From contig NC_007643.1 in NCBI RefSeq assembly GCF_000013085.1, positions 846,001 through 910,000 on the forward strand: 64,000 bases of DNA, in the 5' to 3' direction. Shown piece by piece: positions 46,575 to 55,700 of the stretch. A program made the translations under genes and the position numbers. The notes beneath the pieces were generated by a model. That model was not told where the DNA came from, did not search any database, and worked only from the letters and a program-made list of their open reading frames with translations. Source of the DNA: Rhodospirillum rubrum ATCC 11170 (GTDB lineage: Bacteria; Pseudomonadota; Alphaproteobacteria; Rhodospirillales; Rhodospirillaceae). Every line of letters starts with the position of its first letter. Position 1 is the first letter of the stretch.

Positions 46575-46619
46575 AGGGCAGGCTGTTTGCATCCCTGATC
46601 TTTGGCAATGGAGGACACC

Positions 46620-47921
46620 ATGGCGGACCCAAGAAATCCTACTGGCCCCTTCGCTTCAAGCCCACGCGGCCCCTTCGCCGTCAGCCCGCGCGGTCCTTTC
46701 GCGGTCAGCCCGCGTGGCCCCTTCGCGGTCAGTCCGCGCGGTCCTTTCGCGGTGAGTCCGCGTGGCCCCTTCGCGGTCAGTCCGCGCGGTCCCTTTGCGG
46801 TGAGCCCGCGCGGTCCCTTCGCTGTGAGCCCGCGTGGCCCCTTCGCCGTGAGTCCGCGCGGTCCCTTCGCGGTGAGTCCACGTGGTCCCTTTGCGGTCAG
46901 TCCTCGTGGTCCCTTCGCGGTGAGCCCGGGGCAGGAGGCTTCATCCGCCCTGCGCAATGAGGCGGCCCAAAGTCCGCGCGGTCCCTTCGCGGTGAGCCCG
47001 CGCGGCCCCTTCGCCGTCAGCCCGCGCGGTCCTTTCGCGGTGAGTCCGCGTGGCCCCTTCGCCGTCAGCCCACGCGGTCCTTTCGCGGTGAGCCCGCGTG
47101 GCCCCTTCGCCGTCAGCCCGCGCGGTCCTTTCGCCGTCAGCCCACGTGGCCCCTTCGCCGTCAGTCCGCGTGGCCCGTTCGCGGTCAGTCCGGGGCAGGA
47201 GGCTTCGTCCGCCCTGCGCAATGAGGCGGCCCAAAGTCCGCGTGGCCCCTTTGCGGTGAGCCCGCGTGGCCCCTTTGCGGTGAGCCCGCGTGGCCCCTTC
47301 GCCGTCAGCCCGCGTGGCCCCTTCGCCGTCAGCCCGCGTGGTCCTTTCGCCGTCAGCCCGCGTGGCCCCTTCGCCGTCAGCCCGCGCGGTCCCTTCGCGG
47401 TGAGCCCGCGTGGTCCCTTCGCGGTGAGCCCGCGCGGTCCCTTCGCCGTGAGCCCGCGCGGTCCCTTCGCCGTGAGCCCGCGTGGTCCTTTCGCGGTGAG
47501 CCCACGCGGTCCCTTCGCCGTGAGTCCGCGCGGCCCTTTCGCGGTTAGCCCCACTGGTTCGGCGCCGGCCGAACAGGCGGGGCCCGCCGATCCGTTCCAG
47601 GGGCTTCCCGAGCCGGTGCGCCGCGCGGCGCTGCGCGAGGTTCTGAACGCCCGGCCCCAGCGCGCCACCGACATTTTCTATGAAGACTCCGACCTTGTTT
47701 ACGCCATGCGCAACGGCATCCAGTACGTCTTGTCCTCGCCGGTCAGTCAGGTCTGGCGCCGGTTGGGCGACGACACCCTGGAAGCGATTTTGGACGCGGT
47801 GGCCGAAGAACTGAACCTGGAAGATGCCAGCGCTCTGCATGGCGAGGTTGTGCGCGCCCTGCTTGCCGCCGAAGCCGCCGGGCTTCTGGTGCTCTATCCC
47901 AAGGAGCCCGAAGAGCTCTGA
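46620..47921 (+). CDS. Octapeptide-repeat protein with C-terminal PqqD-like domain (candidate RiPP precursor)
   Basis: Unrecognised 433-residue protein. ATG 46620 is chosen because GGAGG lies five bases upstream. After MADPRNP and a degenerate TGPFASSP come 11, 9 and 13 exact copies of RGPFAVSP (33 in all), separated by two identical 16-residue spacers GQEASSALRNEAAQSP. Residues 312-433 are non-repetitive; about 350-428 (YAMRNGIQYVLSSPVSQVWR, then helices and EAAGLLVLYPKE) has the strand and helix order of PqqD and other RiPP recognition elements. Three radical SAM genes follow. I infer a multi-core precursor whose recognition domain is fused in cis; a structural repeat protein is the alternative. 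Confidence 0.75.
   Translation: MADPRNPTGPFASSPRGPFAVSPRGPFAVSPRGPFAVSPRGPFAVSPRGPFAVSPRGPFAVSPRGPFAVSPRGPFAVSPRGPFAVSPRGPFAVSPRGPFAVSPGQEASSALRNEAAQSPRGPFAVSPRGPFAVSPRGPFAVSPRGPFAVSPRGPFAVSPRGPFAVSPRGPFAVSPRGPFAVSPRGPFAVSPGQEASSALRNEAAQSPRGPFAVSPRGPFAVSPRGPFAVSPRGPFAVSPRGPFAVSPRGPFAVSPRGPFAVSPRGPFAVSPRGPFAVSPRGPFAVSPRGPFAVSPRGPFAVSPRGPFAVSPTGSAPAEQAGPADPFQGLPEPVRRAALREVLNARPQRATDIFYEDSDLVYAMRNGIQYVLSSPVSQVWRRLGDDTLEAILDAVAEELNLEDASALHGEVVRALLAAEAAGLLVLYPKEPEEL
46665..47552 (+). repeat. 24-bp tandem repeat array encoding RGPFAVSP
   Basis: Blocks at 46665-46928 (11 units), 46977-47192 (9) and 47241-47552 (13) are divided by 48-bp spacers at 46929-46976 and 47193-47240 that differ by one silent base. 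The amino acids never vary, while all eight codons show silent changes, for example Arg CGC/CGT, Val GTC/GTG/GTT, Ala GCC/GCG/GCT and Pro CCG/CCA/CCT. Confidence 0.95.
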
Positions 47922-47960
47922 TCGGTCCTTGACCGAGAAACGCGAACGGGGAGGTGATCC

Positions 47961-49472
47961 GTGGGCTGGCAGGGACTAAGCGGCATTGTTCCTCTTGGCG
48001 GGCAAGCGGTGTGCTTGGCCTTGCCGCCCACGCCTTTCGCGCCGGGGCCGACCCGGCTTGTCGCCACCCTGGCGCTTGCCGATACCGCCTTGCCGATCGC
48101 CACCTGGGACTTTCTTCTGGCAGCCACTTCCGGCGGCCAGACCCCCGGTGGCCAGATCCTCGTCTCGCCGGCATCCTTCGATCAGGCCTTTCTTATCCTT
48201 GATCACCCCGAATCGCCGCCCTTGGGTCGGGTTTATCATCTGGCGGTGCCGCCGCCCGCCACCAAAGGGTTTGATCTGGTCTTGCGCCGCTCGGGCGGCG
48301 GGGGCGAGAGCTTTGCCCATTACCGCTTGCACTGGCCCGACGAGGCGTCGCGGATCCGTGATCTGGAACGCTGGCGGCGTCAGGCGGTGCCGCCGGTTGA
48401 TTGGTTCTATGTGGAACTGACCTCGCACTGCAATCTCGCCTGTCCGTTTTGTCCCAGCCGAACGCTCAAGCGCCCCCGCGCTTTTCTCAGCGAGGACCAT
48501 GCGCGGCTGATCTTTTCGAAAATCGCCGATTATGGCCGGCGGCGCGATGCCACCTGGGGCTATACCCAGACCGAGCGCATGGTGTTTTTGCATGTCATGG
48601 GAGAACCGTTGCTCCATCCGCGCTTTACCGAGATCGTCAGCGCGGCGCGGGCCGTGGGGCTGGTGCCCGGGCTGTTCACCAACGCCACCCTGCTCAACGC
48701 CAAGGCCCGCGACAAGATCTTCGCCAGCGGGCTGAGCCATATCACCATCAGCCTGAACGTCACCGATCAGGCGGGCTACGCTGAATTGGGGGCGCGCGGG
48801 CTGATCGACGAGCAGGAACGCCGCGTGCTTGATCTGTTGGCCGAGCGCAAGCGTCGCGGCGCCCACCGCCTGCATGTCGATATTCAATATATCGTCGCCG
48901 CGCCGCGTGCCGAGGGGGGAAGCTCCGGCGGGCCGGTGGCCGGGCGGGGTTTGGTCGACTCACGCCACAAGGCCTGGGCCAGCTATCGCACATGGTTGCT
49001 GCGCCTGCGCCATCTCGATCCCCAAGGGCCGGTCGGCGCCCCGCCCGCCATCGATCCCCGGCCATCGATCGCCTTTGAAACCCTGCTCCATCCTTTGGCC
49101 GATGATACCGGCGATCCCAGCTTGCGCTTGCCGCTGGACGGGGGCGTCGATCTGGTGATGAAGACCGGGTGCTCCTTTGGCAATGCGGTGATCCCGCCCG
49201 GCCACAGGGTGGTTCCCGCCAGCCAGGGCCGCTGTCCGTTCAGCAGCCCCTGGCGGCAGATGGCGGTCTTCGTCGATGGCCGCGTGTCGTTTTGCAACAT
49301 GGATTACGAAAACTCGGTCGATCTCGGCTCGCTGCTCGACTCGTCGGTCGACGAGATCTGGGACGGCGCCCGTTTGCGGCGGATCCGCGAGGAGATGGCC
49401 GCCGACCGCCTGAGCGAGCCGCTCTGTCAACGCTGCCTTGGAACCCTGGCGCCCATGGCCGGTCCGGCTTAG
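47961..49472 (+). CDS. Radical SAM protein with SPASM-like C-terminus
   Basis: 503-residue radical SAM enzyme. GTG 47961 follows GGGGAGG at good spacing. The SAM-cluster motif C157-x3-C161-x2-C164 (CNLACPFC) sits after an unusually long N-terminal region of about 145 residues that I do not recognise; it could bind the precursor peptide. The C-terminus has a SPASM-type region: CPFSSPW, VFVDGRVSFCNMDYENSVDLGSL, EIWDGARLRRIREEM, LCQRCLG. It starts 39 bases after the repeat-protein gene. Probable peptide-modifying enzyme; the reaction is unknown. Confidence 0.85.
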   Translation: MGWQGLSGIVPLGGQAVCLALPPTPFAPGPTRLVATLALADTALPIATWDFLLAATSGGQTPGGQILVSPASFDQAFLILDHPESPPLGRVYHLAVPPPATKGFDLVLRRSGGGGESFAHYRLHWPDEASRIRDLERWRRQAVPPVDWFYVELTSHCNLACPFCPSRTLKRPRAFLSEDHARLIFSKIADYGRRRDATWGYTQTERMVFLHVMGEPLLHPRFTEIVSAARAVGLVPGLFTNATLLNAKARDKIFASGLSHITISLNVTDQAGYAELGARGLIDEQERRVLDLLAERKRRGAHRLHVDIQYIVAAPRAEGGSSGGPVAGRGLVDSRHKAWASYRTWLLRLRHLDPQGPVGAPPAIDPRPSIAFETLLHPLADDTGDPSLRLPLDGGVDLVMKTGCSFGNAVIPPGHRVVPASQGRCPFSSPWRQMAVFVDGRVSFCNMDYENSVDLGSLLDSSVDEIWDGARLRRIREEMAADRLSEPLCQRCLGTLAPMAGPA

Positions 49473-49510
49473 GGCGCTTCCCTTCCTCGTCATTGCTTAA
49501 GGACGCACAG

Positions 49511-50965
49511 ATGGTCGACATTCTTTTCGTCAGTCCGCCCACGCCGTCCCCGGAAGAACATGCCGGATATAACCTCAACGCCCCGCCGCTCGGCATCGGC
49601 TATCTGGCGGCCATCCTGCGCGAGAACGGCTTCGAGGTTGACGCCATCGATCTGGCCTTTTCCGATAAGCCGGTCGCCGATCTGCGCCAAAAGCTGCGCG
49701 AAAGCGATCCCCGGGTGGTTGGCTTCTACACCACCACCGTCACCTATTACGGCACCGAGCGGCTGCTGGCGGCCGTGCGCAAGGACCATCCCGAGGCCAT
49801 AACCTGGGTTGGCGGACCGCATGTGTCCTATGAATACGAAACCGCGTTGGCCTCCTCGGGCTTCGACGTGGTGTTCCTGTTCGAAGCCGAGCATTCGGTG
49901 CTGGAAGCGGCCAAGGTTCAGTTGCGCGGCAAGGGCAGGCTTGACGACGTCGCCGGCATCGCCTTTCGCCGTGACGGCCGCACCATCAAGACCACGCCGC
50001 GCGCCCGCGAGAAAAGCCTCGATATCTTTCCCTATCCGGCCCGCGACCTGTTCCCGATCAAGAAATACACCCGCCCGGGATCGATCATGAGCAGCCGGGG
50101 CTGCCCGGTGAAATGCATCTTCTGCATCGCCAGCACCTTTGAAGACGCCTATCGCTATCGCAGCCCCGAAAACGTCGTTGGCGAAATGAAGCTGATGTAC
50201 GAGCAATGGGGGATCAACGACTTCTATTTCGTCGATAACGTTTTTACGACCTATCGCGCCCGCGCCCGGGAAATCTGTCGGCTGATCCGCGAGGCTGATC
50301 TGCCCATCGGCTGGTACTGCGTTTCGCGGGTTGATTACGCCGAGCCCGAGCTGATGCAGGATCTGGCCTCGGCCGGCTGTTATCGCATCGAACTGGGCGT
50401 GGAATCGGGGGACCCGAGCGTTATCGGCGGCATGAAGAAGCATATCTCGCTGGCCCATGTGTACCGCGCCGCCGATGTGATCTTGAACCTGGGCATGCAG
50501 CCGATGTTCACCTTCCAGGTCGGCCATCCCCATGACACGCTGGACTCGATCGAAGCGACCCTGCGGCTGGCCGAGGAGATCCGCGAGATGGGGGCGGGGG
50601 CCTATCTGTCGGTGACCACCCCCTATCCCGGGGCGCCGATGATGATCGAGCGCGAGAAATACGGCATCGTTCTGGAAACCACCAATTGGGAGGATTTCCG
50701 CTGGAGCAATCCGACCTATCGCACCGCCACCCTCAGCCGCAACGATATCCGCAAGGCGATCTATCGCGGCGCCGTCGGCATGGCCCGCACCCTGGCCGAG
50801 GGCAAGTTCCAAGATCCCCCCTCGGCGCCGTGGCTGCGCTTCGGACCCAATGGCAATGGCATGAGACTGCCGCCGCCGCCAAAATCCAGGTCCGACGACG
50901 ACACGGCGCTGTTTAGCGTTCCCGATCGCAAAAGGACCTTGCCGGTGCTGCAGGTGGCGCGATGA
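49511..50965 (+). CDS. B12-binding-domain radical SAM protein
   Basis: 484-residue class B-type radical SAM enzyme. Residues 1-135 form a cobalamin-binding-like fold (DILFVSPPTPSPEE, NAPPLGIGYLAAILRENGFEVDAIDL, WVGGPHVSYEYE), without the DxHxxG motif of base-on B12. The SAM-cluster motif C198-x3-C202-x2-C205 is in SRGCPVKCIFC, then FYFVDNVF and GVESGDPSVI. Such enzymes methylate or cyclise unactivated carbons in natural-product pathways. AAGGA precedes ATG 49511. Its stop overlaps the start of the third radical SAM gene. Confidence 0.88.
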   Translation: MVDILFVSPPTPSPEEHAGYNLNAPPLGIGYLAAILRENGFEVDAIDLAFSDKPVADLRQKLRESDPRVVGFYTTTVTYYGTERLLAAVRKDHPEAITWVGGPHVSYEYETALASSGFDVVFLFEAEHSVLEAAKVQLRGKGRLDDVAGIAFRRDGRTIKTTPRAREKSLDIFPYPARDLFPIKKYTRPGSIMSSRGCPVKCIFCIASTFEDAYRYRSPENVVGEMKLMYEQWGINDFYFVDNVFTTYRARAREICRLIREADLPIGWYCVSRVDYAEPELMQDLASAGCYRIELGVESGDPSVIGGMKKHISLAHVYRAADVILNLGMQPMFTFQVGHPHDTLDSIEATLRLAEEIREMGAGAYLSVTTPYPGAPMMIEREKYGIVLETTNWEDFRWSNPTYRTATLSRNDIRKAIYRGAVGMARTLAEGKFQDPPSAPWLRFGPNGNGMRLPPPPKSRSDDDTALFSVPDRKRTLPVLQVAR

Positions 50966-52026
50966 TCCTTTCCCCTGCGCCCTCCGATCCCCTTTTGCCA
51001 CCGCTTCAGCTGTTTTTGGAACTGACGACGCGCTGCAATCTGCGCTGCCGTCACTGCTATATCCGGGCCGGCGAAGGCGAGGCCCGCGACCTGCCGGCAA
51101 GCGATGTCCAGGGATTGCTTGGCGAGTTTCAGGCGATGGGCGGCGAATTCGTGTCGTTCAGCGGTGGCGAGCCGACGCTCTATGGCGAGTGGCGGCCGGT
51201 GATGCGCTATGCCCGCTATCTTGGCCTGGAAGCGATGCTGGTGACCAACGGCGTCGCCTTGAGCGAGGGCGACATCGGCTTTCTTGACGAGATCGGCGCC
51301 AGCATCGCCGTCAGCCTGGATGGCGCCAGCGCCGCCGTTCACGACGCCATCCGTGGGCGCGGCAGTTTTGAGCGCACCGGCCGGACGCTTGAGCGCCTCG
51401 GCGCCGCCGGCCTTGGCGGGCGGGTGACGCTGTGCTTTACGCCCTCGGCGGCCAATTGCGCCGATCTGCCCGGCGTCGTCCGGCTGGCCGCCGATCTTGG
51501 TCTCGGCACCGTTTATGTCTCGCTGCTTGAACAACGTGGGCGGGCTGGCGATGTCATCGATCAACTGTCGCTGGGGCCGGCCGAACGCCGCGCCCTGATC
51601 TTCGCCATGGCGTCGTTGCAGGAGCGCTACCCCGAGATCGCCCTGGAATGCCTGAACTTGCGCTATTTCACCGAACGCCTGCGCGGGTATGCCATCAGCG
51701 GCGATAGCCTGGACCGCACGCTGCGGGTCACCGCCGAGGGTGCCCTGGTGCTGACCGCCTATCTGGACGACGCCCCCTTTCAGCTTGGTCCCTATGCGCC
51801 CGGGACGCTTGATCGGCTGTGGTGGGGCGACAAGGTGCGCGCGGCCTTTGCGGCGGCCGACCAAAGGGCCCAAACCGTGGCCGAGTGCCAGGAGTGTATC
51901 GCTTGGCCGTGGTGCCAGGGCGGCAGCGCCGCCTTCGCCTGGACCGCCCACGGCCGTTTTGACGCGGTGGACGGCTTTTGCGCGGCCAAGCGCGATGTTC
52001 TGCGGGAAATGGCGGGGGGCTGGTGA
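50962..52026 (+). CDS. Radical SAM/SPASM peptide-maturase-like protein
   Basis: 354-residue radical SAM enzyme. C25-x3-C29-x2-C32 (CNLRCRHC) is near the N-terminus, with FSGGEPTLYG and SLDGASAAVHDAIRG as SAM and substrate landmarks. The C-terminal SPASM domain ends with CQECIAWPWCQGG and GFCAAKRDVLREM, the layout of many RiPP maturases. ATGA overlaps couple it to the B12 radical SAM gene before it and the HesB-like gene after it. Confidence 0.88.
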   Translation: MILSPAPSDPLLPPLQLFLELTTRCNLRCRHCYIRAGEGEARDLPASDVQGLLGEFQAMGGEFVSFSGGEPTLYGEWRPVMRYARYLGLEAMLVTNGVALSEGDIGFLDEIGASIAVSLDGASAAVHDAIRGRGSFERTGRTLERLGAAGLGGRVTLCFTPSAANCADLPGVVRLAADLGLGTVYVSLLEQRGRAGDVIDQLSLGPAERRALIFAMASLQERYPEIALECLNLRYFTERLRGYAISGDSLDRTLRVTAEGALVLTAYLDDAPFQLGPYAPGTLDRLWWGDKVRAAFAAADQRAQTVAECQECIAWPWCQGGSAAFAWTAHGRFDAVDGFCAAKRDVLREMAGGW

Positions 52027-52340
52027 TGAGCACGACGGCAACAACCATTCGTATAACCGAACGCGCCGCCCGCAAGGTCGATGAATTCCATCTGCGCGGC
52101 GACCTCGACCCGACGCTGGCCATCCGCCTTGACGTGGTCGGCGGCGCCGCCTCGGGCATCGCCTATGACCTGTACTTCGATCAGGTCGACGGCGACGATC
52201 AGGTCTTTGAAAGCCAGGGCCTGCGCATCGCCATCCGCCCCCGGCATGCCCCCTGGCTGTTGGGCAGCACCGTGGATTGGGTTGAAAGCGACAACGGCGC
52301 CGGCTTCCAAGTCCTCAACCCCAACGTCCCCCCGCAATAG
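52026..52340 (+). CDS. HesB/IscA-fold protein lacking all cysteines
   Basis: 104-residue protein. IRITERAARKVDEFHLRGDLDPTLAIRLDVVGGAASGIAYDLYFD and VDWVESDNGAGFQVLNPN follow the A-type iron-sulfur carrier fold. The three cluster cysteines of the family are absent: VVGGAASG replaces GGCSG, and the C-terminal CGCG tail is missing. It cannot hold a cluster in the usual way. Translational coupling to the third radical SAM gene suggests a structural or substrate-binding role in the same pathway. Confidence 0.8.
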   Translation: MSTTATTIRITERAARKVDEFHLRGDLDPTLAIRLDVVGGAASGIAYDLYFDQVDGDDQVFESQGLRIAIRPRHAPWLLGSTVDWVESDNGAGFQVLNPNVPPQ

Positions 52341-52718
52341 GCGCCAGGGGGCCATGAGACCGGCGCTGGGGTCTATGCCCTTAGCCGCGATCATCCACCC
52401 ACTGCCTTCCGAGGACAGCGTTTCCCTCCCCGCCGCCGTGAAGGCGCAACATAGGGCTTGAATCCCTCCCGCTCCGCCAAACACCGCCGATTGCCACACA
52501 AAATCCCGATATATATATTTATTATCAATTAGATAGAGTATACCCTTTCGAGGGAATGGTTCTCGCACGCTCAACCAAGCGGGATAGTCTCACCGGCACT
52601 GACAGAAATTTGGCCGGTGCCAAACGGATCATTGGTTGGTAACCGCTCCTGCTAGTGAGATGATGCTCGCCAAGTGCGCACTTCGCCATTAACCTACATT
52701 GATGAACACTGGCGGTAA
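52341..52718. other. AT-richer intergenic region at island edge
   Basis: 378 bases. GC falls sharply near 52505-52545 (TATATATTTATTATC), marking the left edge of a region with different base use. Contains an inverted repeat CACCGGC (52592-52598) / GCCGGTG (52614-52620) and a perfect 12-bp palindrome AAGTGCGCACTT (52672-52683) about 35 bases before the next gene. No gene seen. Confidence 0.5.
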
Positions 52719-55700
52719 TTGATTTTGACGGAAGTATTGGATGTGAGCGCTGCCCCGGGAGAAGCATTGCTACGAGATTCGTTGGCTCGTGGGGTGCCGC
52801 TCGTCGCTTTGTTGGGGCAACATGCTGGATGGTCTGCTGGACTCGATCCAGTCTTGTCGCTTGCACTCAAGAAACTAACAAAAGAGCCCAGCAAAGGTTG
52901 GAAGGCTTTACTGTCCCGGGAGCAGCATCCGGAGCATTTCGATTCGTGGCTTGAAGAGCGTTTCGCGCGCCGGGCACCGTCCTCCGATCAGATCGCTATT
53001 GCAGACATGCTCGTGAGTGCTGTTTTCACGTCGTCGATCGATCCCGGTTGGTCCAACCTGATAGCGGCAGGAGGACGTGAACCCGAAACAATCTTGATCG
53101 GCGACCCTTTGCCTCCAATCGTGCGGAGCAAGCGGCGACCACCAATATTCTATCTGTTCGGACGAGCTGGAGCGGGGCCACTGGAGACGCGCCCTCCGAG
53201 TACGCGTCAGTTATTGGTCCAGCGTCGGCTTCGTCATTCGGCGAACATGCTTCGAAACGTTCTTGAAGTGACTACGCCGGTCGGGCTGATCGTTATTGAG
53301 GGATATGATCCCGCGCACGACTGGCTGAAGGCGGAGGAACTGCTTGCGGTTCTCAGTGCTGCCCCGGTTGGTGGAGTGCTATGGTGCGGTGGCGATCCCG
53401 AATTCGCGGAAGATGACCAGGAAACATTCGACCAGCTCGTCAGGAACGGGATTATCATCCGTGACGATCGCTCCCTCGCACAGATAGCTACGGAGCTTCG
53501 AGCTAGCTCTGAAGAGATGGCTACTCCAAACTGGGACGATCCCGACCTCGTAACGTTACCGAACGGAAAACAACTGGTTACCTCGCCACGTTTGCGTCTC
53601 ACGACTCAAGCGTCAGCGCTCATCCTGGACGACTCGATCACGGGCTTTCTGCCACCTCTCCAATCGGCACTTGCACAGAACGCTTTCGAGAATTTTCATA
53701 GTATTCCAAGCGGGTTGCGCGCCCGCTTGGAAGGAGTACGTCGGGGTTTCACTATTGAACGTGATTTCGAGCGACACCTCCAAGCCCGGTTAAAGAAAGC
53801 ACTCGAGCGACATCATCGAGAAGCTGGCGCTATAATACTTCATGGGCAGTCTGGGACAGGAAAGTCCATAGCCTTGGCCCGCGCGGCATTGCAGGTGCGG
53901 ACAGATAGCCTCACCGCTGTCCTATTCGCTACCGACCGCCAGCCTAACCCTGCTGACGTGTTAGCGTTCCTGACGCAAGTGGATCACCTTGGTGCGACCA
54001 CGCTGATCGTGGTCGATGTTCCTTTGCCGCCAACACGTTTCGACGAGTTGTTGAAGGAATTCCGGAGTAAAGGGCGCCGTGTAGTCATTCTCGGCGTCTC
54101 ATATCGTATTGAAGAACAGATTACTCGCGGCAACGACCGCTATATTGAGGCTCCCAGACGATTGACGCAGGGAGAGCAGGAAAAGCTCGCGGCGTTGGCT
54201 GTTGAATATAACGTACCTAGTAAACTGTCTATCGACGAACCGTATGCGCTTGCTCGTTTTTACTGGCAACTTCCTGGTAGTCGTCGCCTTTTGGCGCATG
54301 GTTTGGGCAAAGAAGCCCGATCTTCGCAGACGTCGATTGCCAAGCAGGGAGGGAATACTCAGATCGCTCGGGCCGTCACTGCCTTGGGTATGGCCCTTAT
54401 GCAGGCTGGGTACAAGGGTGAGACCTCAATCATCGAAGATGTGTCATCTCAGGACGTCGAGGGCGCTTCGTCCGCCGCTAAGGTCATCGACTACATCATG
54501 GCGGCAGCGAGACTGTATAAATCCGTACCAGTGAATCTAGTTTTGCGGGCGATTCTCAAGGATCGAGTATCGGAAGGTACTGCGTTTGGCATTGATCTAG
54601 TTCACGGCGTCTTCAGAGATCAGGATTTGTTCCGTTGGCACTATGGAGATGAGAGCGGCGAGGAACTGCTCGTAGGTGCCCGGCTTCAGCTTGAGGCGGA
54701 GTTGATCTGCAACTTACGCCTCGGCGGTCCAGTAGAGGAGGCATCGAGGCTGATCGAGTTGATTTCCCAGTCTTATCGGGCAGGCTCTGAGGACAACGAA
54801 GAAACGAAGTTTGTAACCGATATCGTGTACGCTCTTGGTCCTGATGGCCCGTTTGGGGAGCGATACAAGGACAGCTACGTCGATATCGCTCGAGCCCTGA
54901 CAACTCTCCGAGAAAAGAACGGCGTTATGAGCGCGCGGTTGATGCTTCAGGAAGCAACTCTGCGTCGCCACTACATCCGCACACATGAACTCGAAGTGGC
55001 TGATAAGGAGCGGATTTTAGATGAGGCTAGCAGGTCGGTGGATTATGCACTGAGGCTGATTGGGCAGTCCGGGGCACAACGGCTATATGCGTCTCGCAGG
55101 ACACAGGAGAATTTGTGGGTCGAGCGGGCGGCAACCTACGGCTATCTCGCAACCGATGCAGCACAACGCAACGCGAGCGCTGAAGAAGTTTGGTCAAGCT
55201 ATCGCGCTGCGCGCGAAGCGGCGGAGATGGCTGTTGGACGTGTCGACACGTATTTTCCTTTAGATATCGCGCTTTGGATGCCGTTGAGGGTGTTGAAAAA
55301 CGGCAAGCAACTCGGCGAACTTGAACGCCGGGAGATCGAAGCGGATGTTCAGGCAACTCTCGACATAGTTGATTCCGCAGCGCTAGATCCTGATCAGCAA
55401 GAGCGTTTCCAAAGGCAGCGCTTTAATCTTGGCGGTGTGCTGGAAGACAAACCTCTGAGCGACGAAGCTTTTGGGGAACTGGAGCGATTGGGTTCCACTG
55501 CGGGCTACTATTTGCGGGCACGCGAGATGGCGCCAGCCAAACCGGAAGCAGGCGACAGGGCAGATAAGTCCCATATTGCGGCTGCCGAGAAGGCACGTAA
55601 CTATCTCTGGTTGTATTTTGAGAAGGTGCATTCAGACGCGCGCTGTCTCTGCCTTTATCTGAATTGCGAATGGACAGTCGCGACCGGCCGGTGGCTGTTC

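Noticed and set aside
46665..47552. CRISPR array
   Set aside because: Units are tandem 24-bp coding repeats without unique spacers, and the two 48-bp interruptions are near identical to each other.
46409..47674. Long minus-strand frame with RGLTAKGP repeats opposite the octapeptide array
   Set aside because: It arises because the 24-bp unit has no stop in that frame; it lacks a ribosome site and runs against the reductase gene. The plus frame has a strong start, a unique folded C-terminus and operon context.
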